A DNA stretch of 15,578 nt from Chloroflexota bacterium (GTDB lineage: Bacteria; Chloroflexota; Limnocylindria; QHBO01), in assembly GCA_013697395.1 (NCBI GenBank), contig JACCWY010000126.1:1-15578 (forward strand). The letters run 5' to 3'. Under the pieces are notes generated by a model. It had not been told where the DNA came from. It did no database searches and saw nothing but the letters and a program-made list of their open reading frames with translations. A program made the translations under genes and the position numbers. Positions 1 to 9,274 of the stretch are shown in pieces. How positions within the stretch are numbered: the first letter of the stretch is position 1; each line of letters starts with the position of its first letter.

Positions 1-2
1 TC

Positions 3-275
3 TTTGCGGAGAAGGGCTTCTCGTCCGCTCCGAAGCGGTGCTCGTCGTGCCGCGCCCAGCGCCGCGCCGCCGGGGGTGGCAACGGAGGCGCAGGTGCCAG
101 CAGCTACGGCAACGGCGGCGGGTATGGCGGAGGTGGCGGGGGATACTCGCGCGCTCCGCGCGAGATGCACGACGCCACGTGCGCGCGTTGTGGCAACCAG
201 ACGCAGGTCCCGTTCCGCCCGACCGGCGCGCGACCGGTCTACTGCTCGGACTGCTTCCGGATGATGCGCGGCTAG
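3..275 (+). CDS. Double zinc-ribbon protein with CxxC-x17-CxxC domain (5'-truncated)
   Basis: The gene enters from the left edge, so its start and N-terminus are missing; 90 residues remain. The visible part begins FAEKGF, followed by a CSSC pair, which resembles the second half of a first small zinc ribbon. A glycine/tyrosine-rich linker of about 25 residues follows (visible residues 24-48). The C-terminus holds CARC, exactly 17 residues, then CSDC, with the family's typical PFRPTGARPVYCSDCF block. This matches the CxxC-x17-CxxC zinc-binding proteins common in Chloroflexota and candidate phyla. The eight-cysteine layout predicts two structural zinc sites. The molecular role is unknown; nucleic-acid or protein binding is possible. 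The stop is TAG at 273-275 and a hairpin lies 25 bases downstream. Frame and family are clear, function is not. Confidence 0.85.
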   Translation, partial: FAEKGFSSAPKRCSSCRAQRRAAGGGNGGAGASSYGNGGGYGGGGGGYSRAPREMHDATCARCGNQTQVPFRPTGARPVYCSDCFRMMRG

Positions 276-300
276 TCCGCGACCCATCTGAGGCGCCGGT

Positions 301-330
301 GACGGGCGGTCCCTTCGGGGGCCGCCCGTC
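301..330 (+). terminator. Hairpin with cUUCGg tetraloop after the zinc-ribbon gene
   Basis: GACGGGCGG at 301-309 pairs perfectly with CCGCCCGTC at 322-330. The stem continues through one G-U pair and three C-G pairs to a TTCG tetraloop at 314-317, giving about 13 pairs. No T-run follows, so this is not a canonical intrinsic terminator. Its position 25 bases after the stop codon suggests an RNA 3'-end or terminator-like structure that insulates the next operon. Confidence 0.6.
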
Positions 331-347
331 GGCGCTCGACCCGCCGC

Positions 348-364
348 TGCCAACCACATTGGCA
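348..364. promoter_or_regulatory. Dyad TGCCAA-N5-TTGGCA, candidate operator (distal copy)
   Basis: A perfect 6-5-6 inverted repeat lies in the leader of the pentose phosphate operon, with its centre at 356. A second copy of its core (GCCAA-N5-TTGGCA) is centred at 489. Dimeric repressors or activators bind dyads of this size. No regulator gene is nearby, so the binding protein is unknown. The rest of the 276-614 stretch holds the hairpin above, the two dyads below and no gene that I can support. Confidence 0.4.
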
Positions 365-480
365 CTGCGACCGGCGACGCGCCCGTCGCGCGCCGAAATC
401 GGCGCTGGAGGCTCGTTCGCCGGTCATTCGGCTCACCCAATTGGCGGAACGACCGGCGGACCATGGCTCATCGGTCACAG

Positions 481-497
481 GGCCAATCTGCTTGGCA
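481..497. promoter_or_regulatory. Dyad GCCAA-N5-TTGGC(A), candidate operator (proximal copy)
   Basis: GCCAA at 482-486 and TTGGC at 492-496 are separated by five bases. All eleven arm positions of GCCAA/TTGGCA match the distal copy centred 133 bases upstream, while the spacers differ (tctgc against ccaca). Conservation of arms but not spacer is what a protein-binding site would show. It lies about 75-125 bases before the possible transketolase starts, a reasonable place for control of the whole operon. Confidence 0.42.
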
Positions 498-511
498 TCC
501 TGAGAGGGCGG

Positions 512-528
512 CAAACGCGCGCCGTTTG
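512..528. promoter_or_regulatory. Third 6-5-6 dyad, CAAACG-N5-CGTTTG
   Basis: CAAACG (512-517) and CGTTTG (523-528) form a perfect inverted repeat with the same 17-base geometry as the two dyads upstream but different arms. It could be a weaker site for the same factor, a site for another factor, or chance in GC-rich DNA. A loose -10-like TATCAT lies at 560-565 without a convincing -35, so I do not call a promoter. Confidence 0.25.
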
Positions 529-614
529 GCCCTCAGCGGCCATCGTGCTCCGACCGCCGTATCATGGTAGGCCACGCTCAGTTGGGCAGACAACTTGCGG
601 AGCAGTCGATCCAC

Positions 615-2504
615 ATGACGAGTCAGCACGACGCCTGGCGCGAGCTCGGCCAACAGCTCCGCGTCGATTCGGTCCGGTCCAGCAGCGCAGCGGGAAGCGG
701 CCATCCCACCTCGTCGATGTCGGCCGCCGACCTCATGGCGGTCCTCATGTCGAAGTACCTGCGCTACGACTTCGGCACGCCGGACGATCCCCGCAACGAT
801 CACCTCATCTTCAGCAAGGGCCACGCATCGCCGCTCCTGTACGCGATGTACAAGGCAGCGGGCGCCATCGGCGATCCCGAGATGCTCACCTTCCGACGCT
901 TCGGGAGCCGGATCGAGGGCCACCCGACGCCGATGCTGCCGTGGGTCGACGTCGCCACCGGCTCGCTCGGTCAGGGCCTGCCGATCAGCGTCGGCGTCGC
1001 GCTCACCGCCAAGAAGCTCGACCGGCTCCCGTACCGCGTGTGGTGCCTGTGCGGTGACTCGGAGATGGCCGAGGGGTCGATGTGGGAGGCATTCGAGCAC
1101 GCCGGCTTCCACGACCTCGACAACCTCACCGCGATCATCGACGTGAACCGCCTGGGGCAAACCGGCGAGACGATGCACGGCTGGGACGTGGATGCGTATC
1201 GCCGCCGCGCCGAGGCGTTCGGCTGGAAGGCGATCGAGATCGACGGCCACGACGTCGCGGCCATCGACCGTGCTTTCGCACGTGCCGTCGAGACCACCGG
1301 GCAGCCGACCGTCATCATCGCGAAGACGGAGAAGGGCCACGGTGTCAAGGCCGTGGCCAACCAGCCCGGCCGGCATGGAAAGCCGCTCGATGATCCGGAC
1401 GCGGCGATCGCCGAGCTGGGCGGCATCCGGGACATCCACGTCGACGTGCCGAAGCCGGAGTTCACCGGCCGCCCGCACGAGTTCCCGACCGGCGAGCTGG
1501 TCCTCCCGTCCTATGAGCCCGGCACGAAGGAGGCGACGCGCAAGGCTTTCGGCGACGCCCTGGTCGCCCTCGGCAGGGCCCGCGGCGACGTGGTGGCTGT
1601 CGACGGCGAGGTCGGCAACAGCACCTACACCGAGCTGTTCGCCACCGAGCTGCCGGAGAGGTTCGTCCAGTCCTACATCGCCGAGCAGCAGATGATCGCC
1701 ACCGCCATCGGCATGCAGGTTCGCGGCTGGAAGCCGTTCGCCGCCACCTTCGCCGCGTTCCTGAGCCGCGCCTATGACTTCGTGCGCATGGCCGCGGTGA
1801 GCCGAGCCAACGTTGCACTGGCGGGCTCGCATGCCGGCGTCAGCATCGGCGAGGACGGACCGAGCCAGATGGCGCTCGAGGATCTCGCCAGCCTTCGCGC
1901 GGTGCATGGATCGACCGTCCTCTACCCGTCGGACCCCAACCAGACCGCGGCGCTCGTGCCGCAGATGGCCGACCGCGCCGGCATCGTCTACATGCGCACG
2001 ACGCGAGAGAAGACGCCGATCCTGTACGAGCCGGCCGAGGACTTTCACATTGGTGGCTCGCGGGTCGTGCGCCAGACCGATGGCGATGCCATCACCCTCA
2101 TCGGCGCCGGGATCACGCTCCACGAGGCAGTCAAGGCGGCGGGCCAGCTCGCCGGCGAGGGGATCGAGACCCGCGTGATCGACCTCTACAGCGTCAAGCC
2201 GATCGATGCCGAGACGGTGCGGGCCGCAGCACGGGAGACGGGGGCGATCATCACGGTCGAGGATCACTGGCCGGAGGGCGGCATCGGCGACGCGGTGCTC
2301 GACGCGCTGGCCGAGGAGCAGCCGCACCCGATCGTGGTGAAGCTGGCGGTGCGCTCGATGCCCGGCTCGGGCACCCCGGCCGAGCTGCTGGCCGCGGCGG
2401 GGATCGATGCCGACCACATCGCGGCAGCGGCACGCGAGCTCGCCGGGCGGGCCGGGGCGCAGGGACGAAGCAAGGCCGAGGTCGGCTCCGGCCGACGCGA
2501 GTAG
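615..2504 (+). CDS. tkt: Transketolase
   Basis: This is a thiamine-diphosphate enzyme moving two-carbon ketol units between pentose, tetrose and triose phosphates in the cytosol. The protein is full length at 629 residues from ATG 615, close to the short, animal-like transketolase type. Visible motifs are SKGHASPLLYA (from residue 67) and GDSEMAEGSMWEA (147-159), which binds the cofactor diphosphate and metal. AEQQM carries the likely cofactor-activating Glu357, and GEDGPSQMALEDL starts near 412. An in-frame ATG at 564 would add 17 unconserved residues. I prefer 615 because a GGAG at 599-602 precedes it, though with a long 12-base gap, and because a -10-like TATCAT overlaps the 564 codon. It opens the pentose phosphate operon; its stop is 18 bases from the transaldolase start. 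Confidence 0.96.
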   Translation: MTSQHDAWRELGQQLRVDSVRSSSAAGSGHPTSSMSAADLMAVLMSKYLRYDFGTPDDPRNDHLIFSKGHASPLLYAMYKAAGAIGDPEMLTFRRFGSRIEGHPTPMLPWVDVATGSLGQGLPISVGVALTAKKLDRLPYRVWCLCGDSEMAEGSMWEAFEHAGFHDLDNLTAIIDVNRLGQTGETMHGWDVDAYRRRAEAFGWKAIEIDGHDVAAIDRAFARAVETTGQPTVIIAKTEKGHGVKAVANQPGRHGKPLDDPDAAIAELGGIRDIHVDVPKPEFTGRPHEFPTGELVLPSYEPGTKEATRKAFGDALVALGRARGDVVAVDGEVGNSTYTELFATELPERFVQSYIAEQQMIATAIGMQVRGWKPFAATFAAFLSRAYDFVRMAAVSRANVALAGSHAGVSIGEDGPSQMALEDLASLRAVHGSTVLYPSDPNQTAALVPQMADRAGIVYMRTTREKTPILYEPAEDFHIGGSRVVRQTDGDAITLIGAGITLHEAVKAAGQLAGEGIETRVIDLYSVKPIDAETVRAAARETGAIITVEDHWPEGGIGDAVLDALAEEQPHPIVVKLAVRSMPGSGTPAELLAAAGIDADHIAAAARELAGRAGAQGRSKAEVGSGRRE

Positions 2505-2522
2505 ATGGAAGAAGGGCACGAC

Positions 2523-3713
2523 ATGACAGGCGCAGAGCAGGACCGCCACGAAGCGAAGGCGGTCGACCACGATCGAGCGGCCGAGCAGGTGACGCAGCGA
2601 GCGGAGGGGCCGAACGCCCTCCATCGGCTCCACCGTGAGCAGGACCAGAGCCCGTGGATCGACTTCATCGACCGCGACTTGATCAGCAGCGGCAAGCTGA
2701 AGCAGCTCGTGGCCGGCGGCATCCGCGGCCTGACGAGCAACCCGACGATCTTCGCCAAGGCCGTGGCCACCGGCCAGTACGACGAGCTGGTGAGCCGCGA
2801 GATCGCTGCCGGTGACGACGCGCGCCAGATCTACGAGGAGATCGCGGTCGCTGACGTCGGCGATGCGGCGGACGTGCTGCGCTCGGTCTACGACGAGTCG
2901 GACGGGGCCGATGGGTTTGCCAGCATCGAGGTCGAGCCGGACCTCGCGGACGACACCGACGCCACGCTGGCGCGCGCCCGGGTGCTGTGGAGCCGGCTGG
3001 AGCGTCCGAACGTGTTCATCAAGATTCCCGCCACCGAAGCCGGCGTGCCCGCCATCGAGGCCGCGATCGGCGCCGGGATCAACGTGAACGTCACGCTCAT
3101 GTTCAGCGTCGGGATGTACCGTCGCGTGGCGCGCGCCTACATCGCGGGGCTTCGGGCGCGCCACGAGCGGGGCGAGCCGGTCGACCGCGTGGCGAGCGTC
3201 GCCAGCTTCTTCGTGAGCCGGGTCGACACCAAGATCGACCCGCAGCTCGAGGAGATCGGAAGTGGATCGGCCCTCGAGGCGCGAGGCCGCGCGGCCATCG
3301 CCAACGCCAGGCTGGCGTACGAGGCCTTCGGAGAGATCTTCGGCAGCGAAGAGTTCGCAGACCTCCGCGCCGCCGGCGCGCGCGTGCAGCGCTGCCTGTG
3401 GGCCAGCACGAGCACGAAGAACCCCGACTACCGCGACGTCATGTACGTGGAGGAGCTCATCGGCCCGGAGACGGTCGACACGATGCCGCTCGACACCATC
3501 AAGGCGTTCATCGACCACGGCGACATACAGCGCACGCTCGACCAAGACCTGGACGGCGCGCACCAGGCGATCCGGCGGATCGAGGCCGAGGGCATCAACA
3601 TGGAACGGGTCACCGATGAGCTGATCACCGAGGGCGTGGCGAGCTTCGCGAAGAGCTTCGACGAGCTCCTCGAGACGATCGAGTCGAAGCGCAAGGAGCT
3701 CGCCCCGGCATGA
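2523..3713 (+). CDS. tal: Transaldolase
   Basis: It transfers dihydroxyacetone units between sedoheptulose 7-phosphate and glyceraldehyde 3-phosphate in the cytosol. The 396-residue protein is of the long, actinobacterial/cyanobacterial type. SPWIDFIDRDL (about 43-53) holds a probable catalytic Asp47. LTSNPTIF covers 70-77, NVFIKIPAT carries the Schiff-base Lys167, and VASFFVSRVDTKID and QRCLWASTSTKNPDY follow. An in-frame ATG sits at 2505 directly after the transketolase stop. The start at 2523 is preferred because GGAAGAAGGG at 2507-2516 is a good ribosome-binding site six bases before it. The 3' end overlaps the next start as ATGA. In some bacteria transaldolase and glucose-6-phosphate isomerase form one chain; here they are adjacent genes of matching combined length. 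Confidence 0.96.
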   Translation: MTGAEQDRHEAKAVDHDRAAEQVTQRAEGPNALHRLHREQDQSPWIDFIDRDLISSGKLKQLVAGGIRGLTSNPTIFAKAVATGQYDELVSREIAAGDDARQIYEEIAVADVGDAADVLRSVYDESDGADGFASIEVEPDLADDTDATLARARVLWSRLERPNVFIKIPATEAGVPAIEAAIGAGINVNVTLMFSVGMYRRVARAYIAGLRARHERGEPVDRVASVASFFVSRVDTKIDPQLEEIGSGSALEARGRAAIANARLAYEAFGEIFGSEEFADLRAAGARVQRCLWASTSTKNPDYRDVMYVEELIGPETVDTMPLDTIKAFIDHGDIQRTLDQDLDGAHQAIRRIEAEGINMERVTDELITEGVASFAKSFDELLETIESKRKELAPA

Positions 3714-5425
3714 GCGACCTCGACGCCGCGGTCACGGCGCGGCTCGAGTCATGGACCGCCGACCGCGTTGCGCGGCGGTTGTGGGCGAAGGACGGCTCGC
3801 TGTGGGCCGCGTCCGGAAAGCGGGCGAACGAGGTCGCCGCGTGGCTCGGCTGGCTGGACCTGCCCGAGGCCATGTCGGCGCGGGTTGCGGAGCTCGAGCA
3901 CCTGGCCCGGGACGTCCGCCAGGACGGGTATCGGCGCGCCGCCGTGCTCGGCATGGGCGGCTCGAGCCTGGCACCCGAGCTCTTCGCCCGCGTCTTCGGC
4001 TGGGCCGGCGGGCCGGCCGGAACAGGAGCAGCCTCCGCCGAGGGGCTGGAGCTGCGCATCCTGGACTCGACCCACCCCGACGTGGTTCGTGGCTTTCGTT
4101 CATGGGCGGGCGAGCAGCGGACCCTGTTCTGCGTGAGCTCGAAGTCGGGCTCCACGACCGAGCCGAACGCCTTCCAGGCGGCGATGAGCGAGATCGCGCC
4201 GGCGCTCGACTTCGTCGCGATCACCGATCCGGGGTCCTCGCTCGGCGAGCTGGCACGCGCGCAGGAGTTCCGCGCCATCGTCGAGGCGCCGCCCGACGTC
4301 GGGGGGCGCTACTCGGCGCTCACCGTCTTCGGGCTCCTTCCGGCGGCCCTGGTGGGAGTCGACCTCGGCGCGCTGCTGGGCCGCGCGCGCGCGATGGCCG
4401 ACGCATGCCGGAACCCGATTGCGGCGGACAATCCAGGGCTGGCCCTCGGCGCGGCGATCGGCGAGGCTGCGCTCGCGGGCCGCGACAAGCTCACGATCCT
4501 GACGTCTCCGCGCCTGGCTGCCTTCGGGGACTGGGCCGAGCAGCTCGTCGCCGAGAGCACCGGCAAGGCCGGCCGGGGGGTCGTGCCGGTGGTGGGGGAG
4601 CCGATCGGCAACCCGGCCGACTACGGTGATGACCGGTTCTTCGTCTTCGTGACCCTCGCCGGCGAGTCGCACGACCAGCTCGGCGCCGTCGCCGAGGCGC
4701 TGATGGATCGGGGCCACCATGTCCTGCACATCGAGCTGGCCGACCCGTTCGACGTCGGCGGCGAGTTCGTGCGCTGGGAGGTGGCCACGGCGGCCATGGG
4801 GATCGTGCTCGGAATCGATCCGTTCGACCAGCCCAACGTCCAGGAGAGCAAGGACGCCACCACGGAGCTGCTCGAGGCCTTCCGGTCCAGGGGCGCCCTG
4901 CCGCAGCCGCCGCCGATCGTGAGCGAGGCGGGCATCGCGGTCACCGCCGATCCCGCTGCCCTGGGCGACGCTCCCGTCAGCGTGGACGGCGCCGTTGCGC
5001 AGCTCCTGTCGCTCCTGACCGGGGGACGCGACTATCTCGCCATCCTTGCCTACCTGCCCCCGGGTCGCGAGGTGGAGGAGCGGTTGCAGCGGATCCGTGT
5101 CCGGGTGCGCGACGCGCTCGGCGTGGCGACGACCATCGGGTTCGGCCCGAGATTCCTGCACTCGACCGGCCAGCTGCACAAGGGCGGTCCCGACACTGGC
5201 GCCTTCCTGCAGCTCACCGCCGAGCCGTCGAAGAACCTGCCCATCGCCGGCTGGGACGAGACATTCGGTACCCTGATCGCGGCCCAGGCGCTCGGCGATC
5301 TGGCATCGCTCCAGCGCCGCGGCCGGCGAGCCGTGCGCCTGCACCTGAGCGACGTCGACGCGGGCCTGGAGCGCCTCGAGGCGATGGTCGACGAGGCGAT
5401 CGGCCTGGCGAGCACGAGGAGGTAG
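3710..5425 (+). CDS. pgi: Glucose-6-phosphate isomerase (tal-pgi-fusion type)
   Basis: It interconverts glucose 6-phosphate and fructose 6-phosphate, linking the cycle's product back to its substrate. The 571-residue protein has two sugar-isomerase (SIS) halves. VLGMGGSS is at 79-86, SSKSGSTTE at 143-151, GGRYSAL at 198-204, LVAESTGK contains Glu282, and HSTGQLHKGG at 484-493 carries the C-terminal His490/Lys491. The wording of these motifs is closer to the isomerase half of bifunctional transaldolase/phosphoglucose isomerase proteins than to classical E. coli-type Pgi; this is judged from memory of the families. The ATG overlaps the transaldolase stop by four bases, suggesting translational coupling, and AAGGAG lies at 3693-3698. 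The next gene starts six bases after the stop. Confidence 0.93.
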   Translation: MSDLDAAVTARLESWTADRVARRLWAKDGSLWAASGKRANEVAAWLGWLDLPEAMSARVAELEHLARDVRQDGYRRAAVLGMGGSSLAPELFARVFGWAGGPAGTGAASAEGLELRILDSTHPDVVRGFRSWAGEQRTLFCVSSKSGSTTEPNAFQAAMSEIAPALDFVAITDPGSSLGELARAQEFRAIVEAPPDVGGRYSALTVFGLLPAALVGVDLGALLGRARAMADACRNPIAADNPGLALGAAIGEAALAGRDKLTILTSPRLAAFGDWAEQLVAESTGKAGRGVVPVVGEPIGNPADYGDDRFFVFVTLAGESHDQLGAVAEALMDRGHHVLHIELADPFDVGGEFVRWEVATAAMGIVLGIDPFDQPNVQESKDATTELLEAFRSRGALPQPPPIVSEAGIAVTADPAALGDAPVSVDGAVAQLLSLLTGGRDYLAILAYLPPGREVEERLQRIRVRVRDALGVATTIGFGPRFLHSTGQLHKGGPDTGAFLQLTAEPSKNLPIAGWDETFGTLIAAQALGDLASLQRRGRRAVRLHLSDVDAGLERLEAMVDEAIGLASTRR

Positions 5426-5431
5426 GGATCC

Positions 5432-6352
<921 letters not shown>

Positions 6353-6362
6353 CACCGGCCCG

Positions 6363-8000
6363 ATGGCAACGCGCGTGGAGGTCGCCGACGAGCAGGCTGG
6401 CGCGCGTGAGCGCGAGCGGCCGCAGAAACCCTCGCGAGACGAACGGCAGCCCCGACCGAACCCGCTGCGCGAGGGGCTGCGCCTCGAGCGCATGGCCGAG
6501 CCGTGCACGATGGTCATCTGCGGCGCCACGGGCGACCTGGCCGAGCGGAAGCTGGCGCCGGCGCTCTACAACTGCCTGCTCAGCGGCTCGCTGCCGCCGG
6601 AGTTCACCGTCGTCGGCTTCGCCCGCCGCGACCTGAGCGACGAGGCATTTCGAGCGCACCTCCTGGAAGGCATCAACAAGTTCAGCCGCAACCGGCCGGC
6701 CAAGCCGGCGATCTGGGACTCGTTTGCGCGCGGCATCGAATATCACCGCGGCGACTTCGACGATCCCGCGGCGTACGTGGAGCTCGCAACGCGTCTCGAC
6801 CGGATCGACCGCGATCGCGGCACGGCGGGAAATCGGCTCTTCTATCTCGCGGTCCCGCCGGCCCTCTACCCGGAGATCGTGAACCACCTTGATCGAGCTG
6901 GCCTGGCCGCCGCGGGACAACGGCGCCGCCGCGGGACCAAGCGCGGCTGGACGCGCGTCATCGTCGAGAAGCCATTCGGATCGGACCTCGAGAGTGCCCG
7001 CACGCTCAACCACGAGCTCGCGGAGGTCTTCGACGAGGAGCAGGTCTACCGGATCGACCACTACCTCGGTAAGGAGACGGTCCAGAACCTCGCTGTCTTC
7101 CGCTTCGGGAACGGCCTGTTCGAGCCGATCTGGAATCGGCGATACATCGATTCGGTCCAGATCACGGTGGCAGAGACGGTCGGGGTCGAGGGTCGCGGCG
7201 AGTTCTACGACGCCACCGGCGCCCTGCGTGACGTCGTCCAGGGCCATGCCCTCCAGCTCATGGCGATCTTCGCCATGGACCCGCCGGTCGAGTTCCACGC
7301 GGAGGACCTGCGCGACGAGAAGCTCAAGGTGCTGCGCGCCGTGAAGCCGATGTCGCCGGCCGAAGTGGCCACCAACACGGTGCGTGGCCAGTACGTCTCG
7401 GGCTGGGTGGAGGGCGCGAAGCTGGTCAGCTACCGCGACGAGCCCGAGGTCGAGCCCGACTCGCAGACCGAGACCTTCGTGGCGCTGAAGCTCGGGATCG
7501 ACTCGTGGCGTTGGGCCGGGGTGCCCTTCTACCTGCGCACGGGCAAGGGCCTTCCGAGCCGCGTGACCGAGATCGCCGTCCAGTTCAAGCAGGCACCGCT
7601 GGCGCTTTTCGCGCGTGCCGGCGTGCCCCAGATCGACCCGAACGTCCTTGCCATCCGGGTCCAGCCCGACGAGGGCATCCTGCTGCGCTTCGGCGCGAAG
7701 GTCCCGGGGCAGGGCATGCAGATCCGCACCGTGAACATGGACTTTCGATATGGCTCCAGCTTCGCGGTCGACTCCCCCGACGCCTACGAGACGCTGCTCC
7801 TCGACGCGATGGTCGGCGATGCCAGCCTGTTCACGCGCGACGACGAGGTGGAGCGCGCATGGGAGATCCTGGACCCCATCCTGGAGGCCTGGCAGGCCGG
7901 CCAGGGCGGGCCGCTCCACTTCTACGGCGCCGGGACCTGGGGCCCGCCGGCGGCCGACGAGCTGCTCGAGCGCGACGGCCGCGCGTGGCGGAGGCCGTGA
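6363..8000 (+). CDS. zwf: Glucose-6-phosphate 1-dehydrogenase
   Basis: It oxidises glucose 6-phosphate to 6-phosphogluconolactone with reduction of NADP+, the committed step of the oxidative branch. GATGDLAERK (from residue 54) binds the coenzyme, VIVEKPFG contains Lys203, and RIDHYLGKE at 230-238 is the active-site signature with His233. The 545 residues include a charged N-terminal extension of about 43 residues ending NPLREGLRLER. Similar extensions occur in actinobacterial-type enzymes, so I keep the ATG at 6363. An alternative ATG at 6492 would begin MAEPCTMVICGATGDL. The ribosome-binding site is weak. The stop codon is shared with the opcA start as GTGA, which fits the dependence of this enzyme type on OpcA. 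Confidence 0.96.
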   Translation: MATRVEVADEQAGARERERPQKPSRDERQPRPNPLREGLRLERMAEPCTMVICGATGDLAERKLAPALYNCLLSGSLPPEFTVVGFARRDLSDEAFRAHLLEGINKFSRNRPAKPAIWDSFARGIEYHRGDFDDPAAYVELATRLDRIDRDRGTAGNRLFYLAVPPALYPEIVNHLDRAGLAAAGQRRRRGTKRGWTRVIVEKPFGSDLESARTLNHELAEVFDEEQVYRIDHYLGKETVQNLAVFRFGNGLFEPIWNRRYIDSVQITVAETVGVEGRGEFYDATGALRDVVQGHALQLMAIFAMDPPVEFHAEDLRDEKLKVLRAVKPMSPAEVATNTVRGQYVSGWVEGAKLVSYRDEPEVEPDSQTETFVALKLGIDSWRWAGVPFYLRTGKGLPSRVTEIAVQFKQAPLALFARAGVPQIDPNVLAIRVQPDEGILLRFGAKVPGQGMQIRTVNMDFRYGSSFAVDSPDAYETLLLDAMVGDASLFTRDDEVERAWEILDPILEAWQAGQGGPLHFYGAGTWGPPAADELLERDGRAWRRP

Positions 8001-9274
8001 CGAGCATCCAACCGCCGGCATCCGAGGAGCAGGCGGTCCATCGGCGGCTCATGCGCTTCGGGGAGGCCGAGAGCCTGGCGACGCCGATGTGGGTGGAGCG
8101 AAACACGACCTGCCAGGCCATCGCCGGCCACCTCGCATCGCTGTGGGACATCCCGTCCGGACTGGACGATGGCGGCGACCCGCTGGTGACCGAGAAGGGG
8201 CTGCCGCACGCGCGCGCATCGGTCCTGAACCTGATCGTCACCGTCCAGGACGAGGCGGCTGCCGATAGGGTCGTCCACGCGCTGATCGGTCTGGGCGTGC
8301 ATCACCCCTCGCGTGCGATCGTGCTCGTGCCGCAGCAGGGAGCGGCCGGCGCGCAGATCGACGCCCGGATCAGCACCCACTGCAACGAGACCGACGGGGG
8401 CGGCGACCGGGTCTGCTACGAGGAGGTCGTGCTCACCGTCCGCGGCGAGGCGGCCGAGCACCTGTCGGGCATCGTCACGCCGCTCCTCATCCACGACCTG
8501 CCGACCCACATCTGGTGGCCCGGCGACCCGCCGTTCGACGACCCGGTCTTCGACCAGCTGGTCGAGATGGGGGATCGGCTCATCGTGGACTCATCCGACT
8601 TCAACGACCTCCTCACCGGCTTCCGCCGCACGGCGAGCCTGCGCCGGCGCAGCGGCGTGGGCGACCTGTCCTGGGAGCGGCTTGCATGGTGGCAGGAGCT
8701 CACCGCCCAGTTCTTCGATGCGCCGCGCTTCCGGCGCTACCTGCCGAACCTCAGCCGGCTTCGAATCCGCTACGCCGTCGCCCCCCGTGCCACGACGCGA
8801 CACGATGAGGACGCCGACGTTGCGCCGGGCACGCCCGCGCCCATGGCCCAGTCGCTGCTCTATGCGGGCTGGATCGCAACCCGGCTCGGCTGGCGGCGGC
8901 ACCGCACCCTCAAGCCTCTCGCCGATGGCGCGTTCGACCTGCGGCTCGAGGGCCGCCACGAGATGGTCGACCTGCATCTCGAGCCGACCGTCACCGACGA
9001 CGTCCCGCCCGGCGATCTGCTCTCCGTCAGGCTCAGCTCGCTGGGCGAGACGGGCGCCGCCGAGTTCATCATCGATCGCGACGAGGACGACGCCATGGTT
9101 GCCACCAACGCCGACGGGATGACCGCCCTCCTCCGCCGGGTGCCGATGGAGACCCCTCGCGAGTCGGACCTGCTCAGCGCGCAGCTGACCGTGGATGCCG
9201 CCGACCCGGTCTACGAGATGTCGCTGCGCGCCGCTGCCATCCTGCTCGCGTCGTCGCGTGAAGCAGCCGCGTGA
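7997..9274 (+). CDS. opcA: Glucose-6-phosphate dehydrogenase assembly protein OpcA
   Basis: OpcA is the partner protein of glucose-6-phosphate dehydrogenase in cyanobacteria and actinobacteria, where it affects oligomerisation or redox activation. The family is recognised by ASVLNLIVTVQDEA, LGVHHPSRAIVLVP, CYEEVVLTVRGEAAEHL, a PLLIHDLPTHIWWPGDPP block (WWPGDPP at 173-179) and MGDRLIVDSSDF. I chose GTG 7997, which overlaps the zwf stop as GTGA and gives 425 residues. GTG 7985 and ATG 8051 are possible alternatives. The reading frame is open upstream to 7505, but that part lies inside zwf and is not part of the gene. The stop overlaps the next start, again as GTGA. Confidence 0.92.
   Translation: MTSIQPPASEEQAVHRRLMRFGEAESLATPMWVERNTTCQAIAGHLASLWDIPSGLDDGGDPLVTEKGLPHARASVLNLIVTVQDEAAADRVVHALIGLGVHHPSRAIVLVPQQGAAGAQIDARISTHCNETDGGGDRVCYEEVVLTVRGEAAEHLSGIVTPLLIHDLPTHIWWPGDPPFDDPVFDQLVEMGDRLIVDSSDFNDLLTGFRRTASLRRRSGVGDLSWERLAWWQELTAQFFDAPRFRRYLPNLSRLRIRYAVAPRATTRHDEDADVAPGTPAPMAQSLLYAGWIATRLGWRRHRTLKPLADGAFDLRLEGRHEMVDLHLEPTVTDDVPPGDLLSVRLSSLGETGAAEFIIDRDEDDAMVATNADGMTALLRRVPMETPRESDLLSAQLTVDAADPVYEMSLRAAAILLASSREAAA

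Noticed and set aside
564..614. N-terminal extension of transketolase from ATG 564
   Set aside because: Seventeen unconserved residues, no ribosome-binding site, and a -10-like box over the codon. It is not excluded, only less likely than 615.
468..3563. A 1031-codon open frame on the minus strand
   Set aside because: It lies opposite transketolase and transaldolase, whose motifs are unmistakable. It reads as repetitive Arg/Val/Asp/His-rich sequence and is a by-product of strong G/C bias at third codon positions.
7505..7996. A 5' extension of opcA (about 160 residues)
   Set aside because: The frame is open to 7505 but overlaps the conserved 3' part of zwf and reads as low-complexity Arg/Gly/Ala. 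OpcA homology begins only after the GTGA overlap at 7997.
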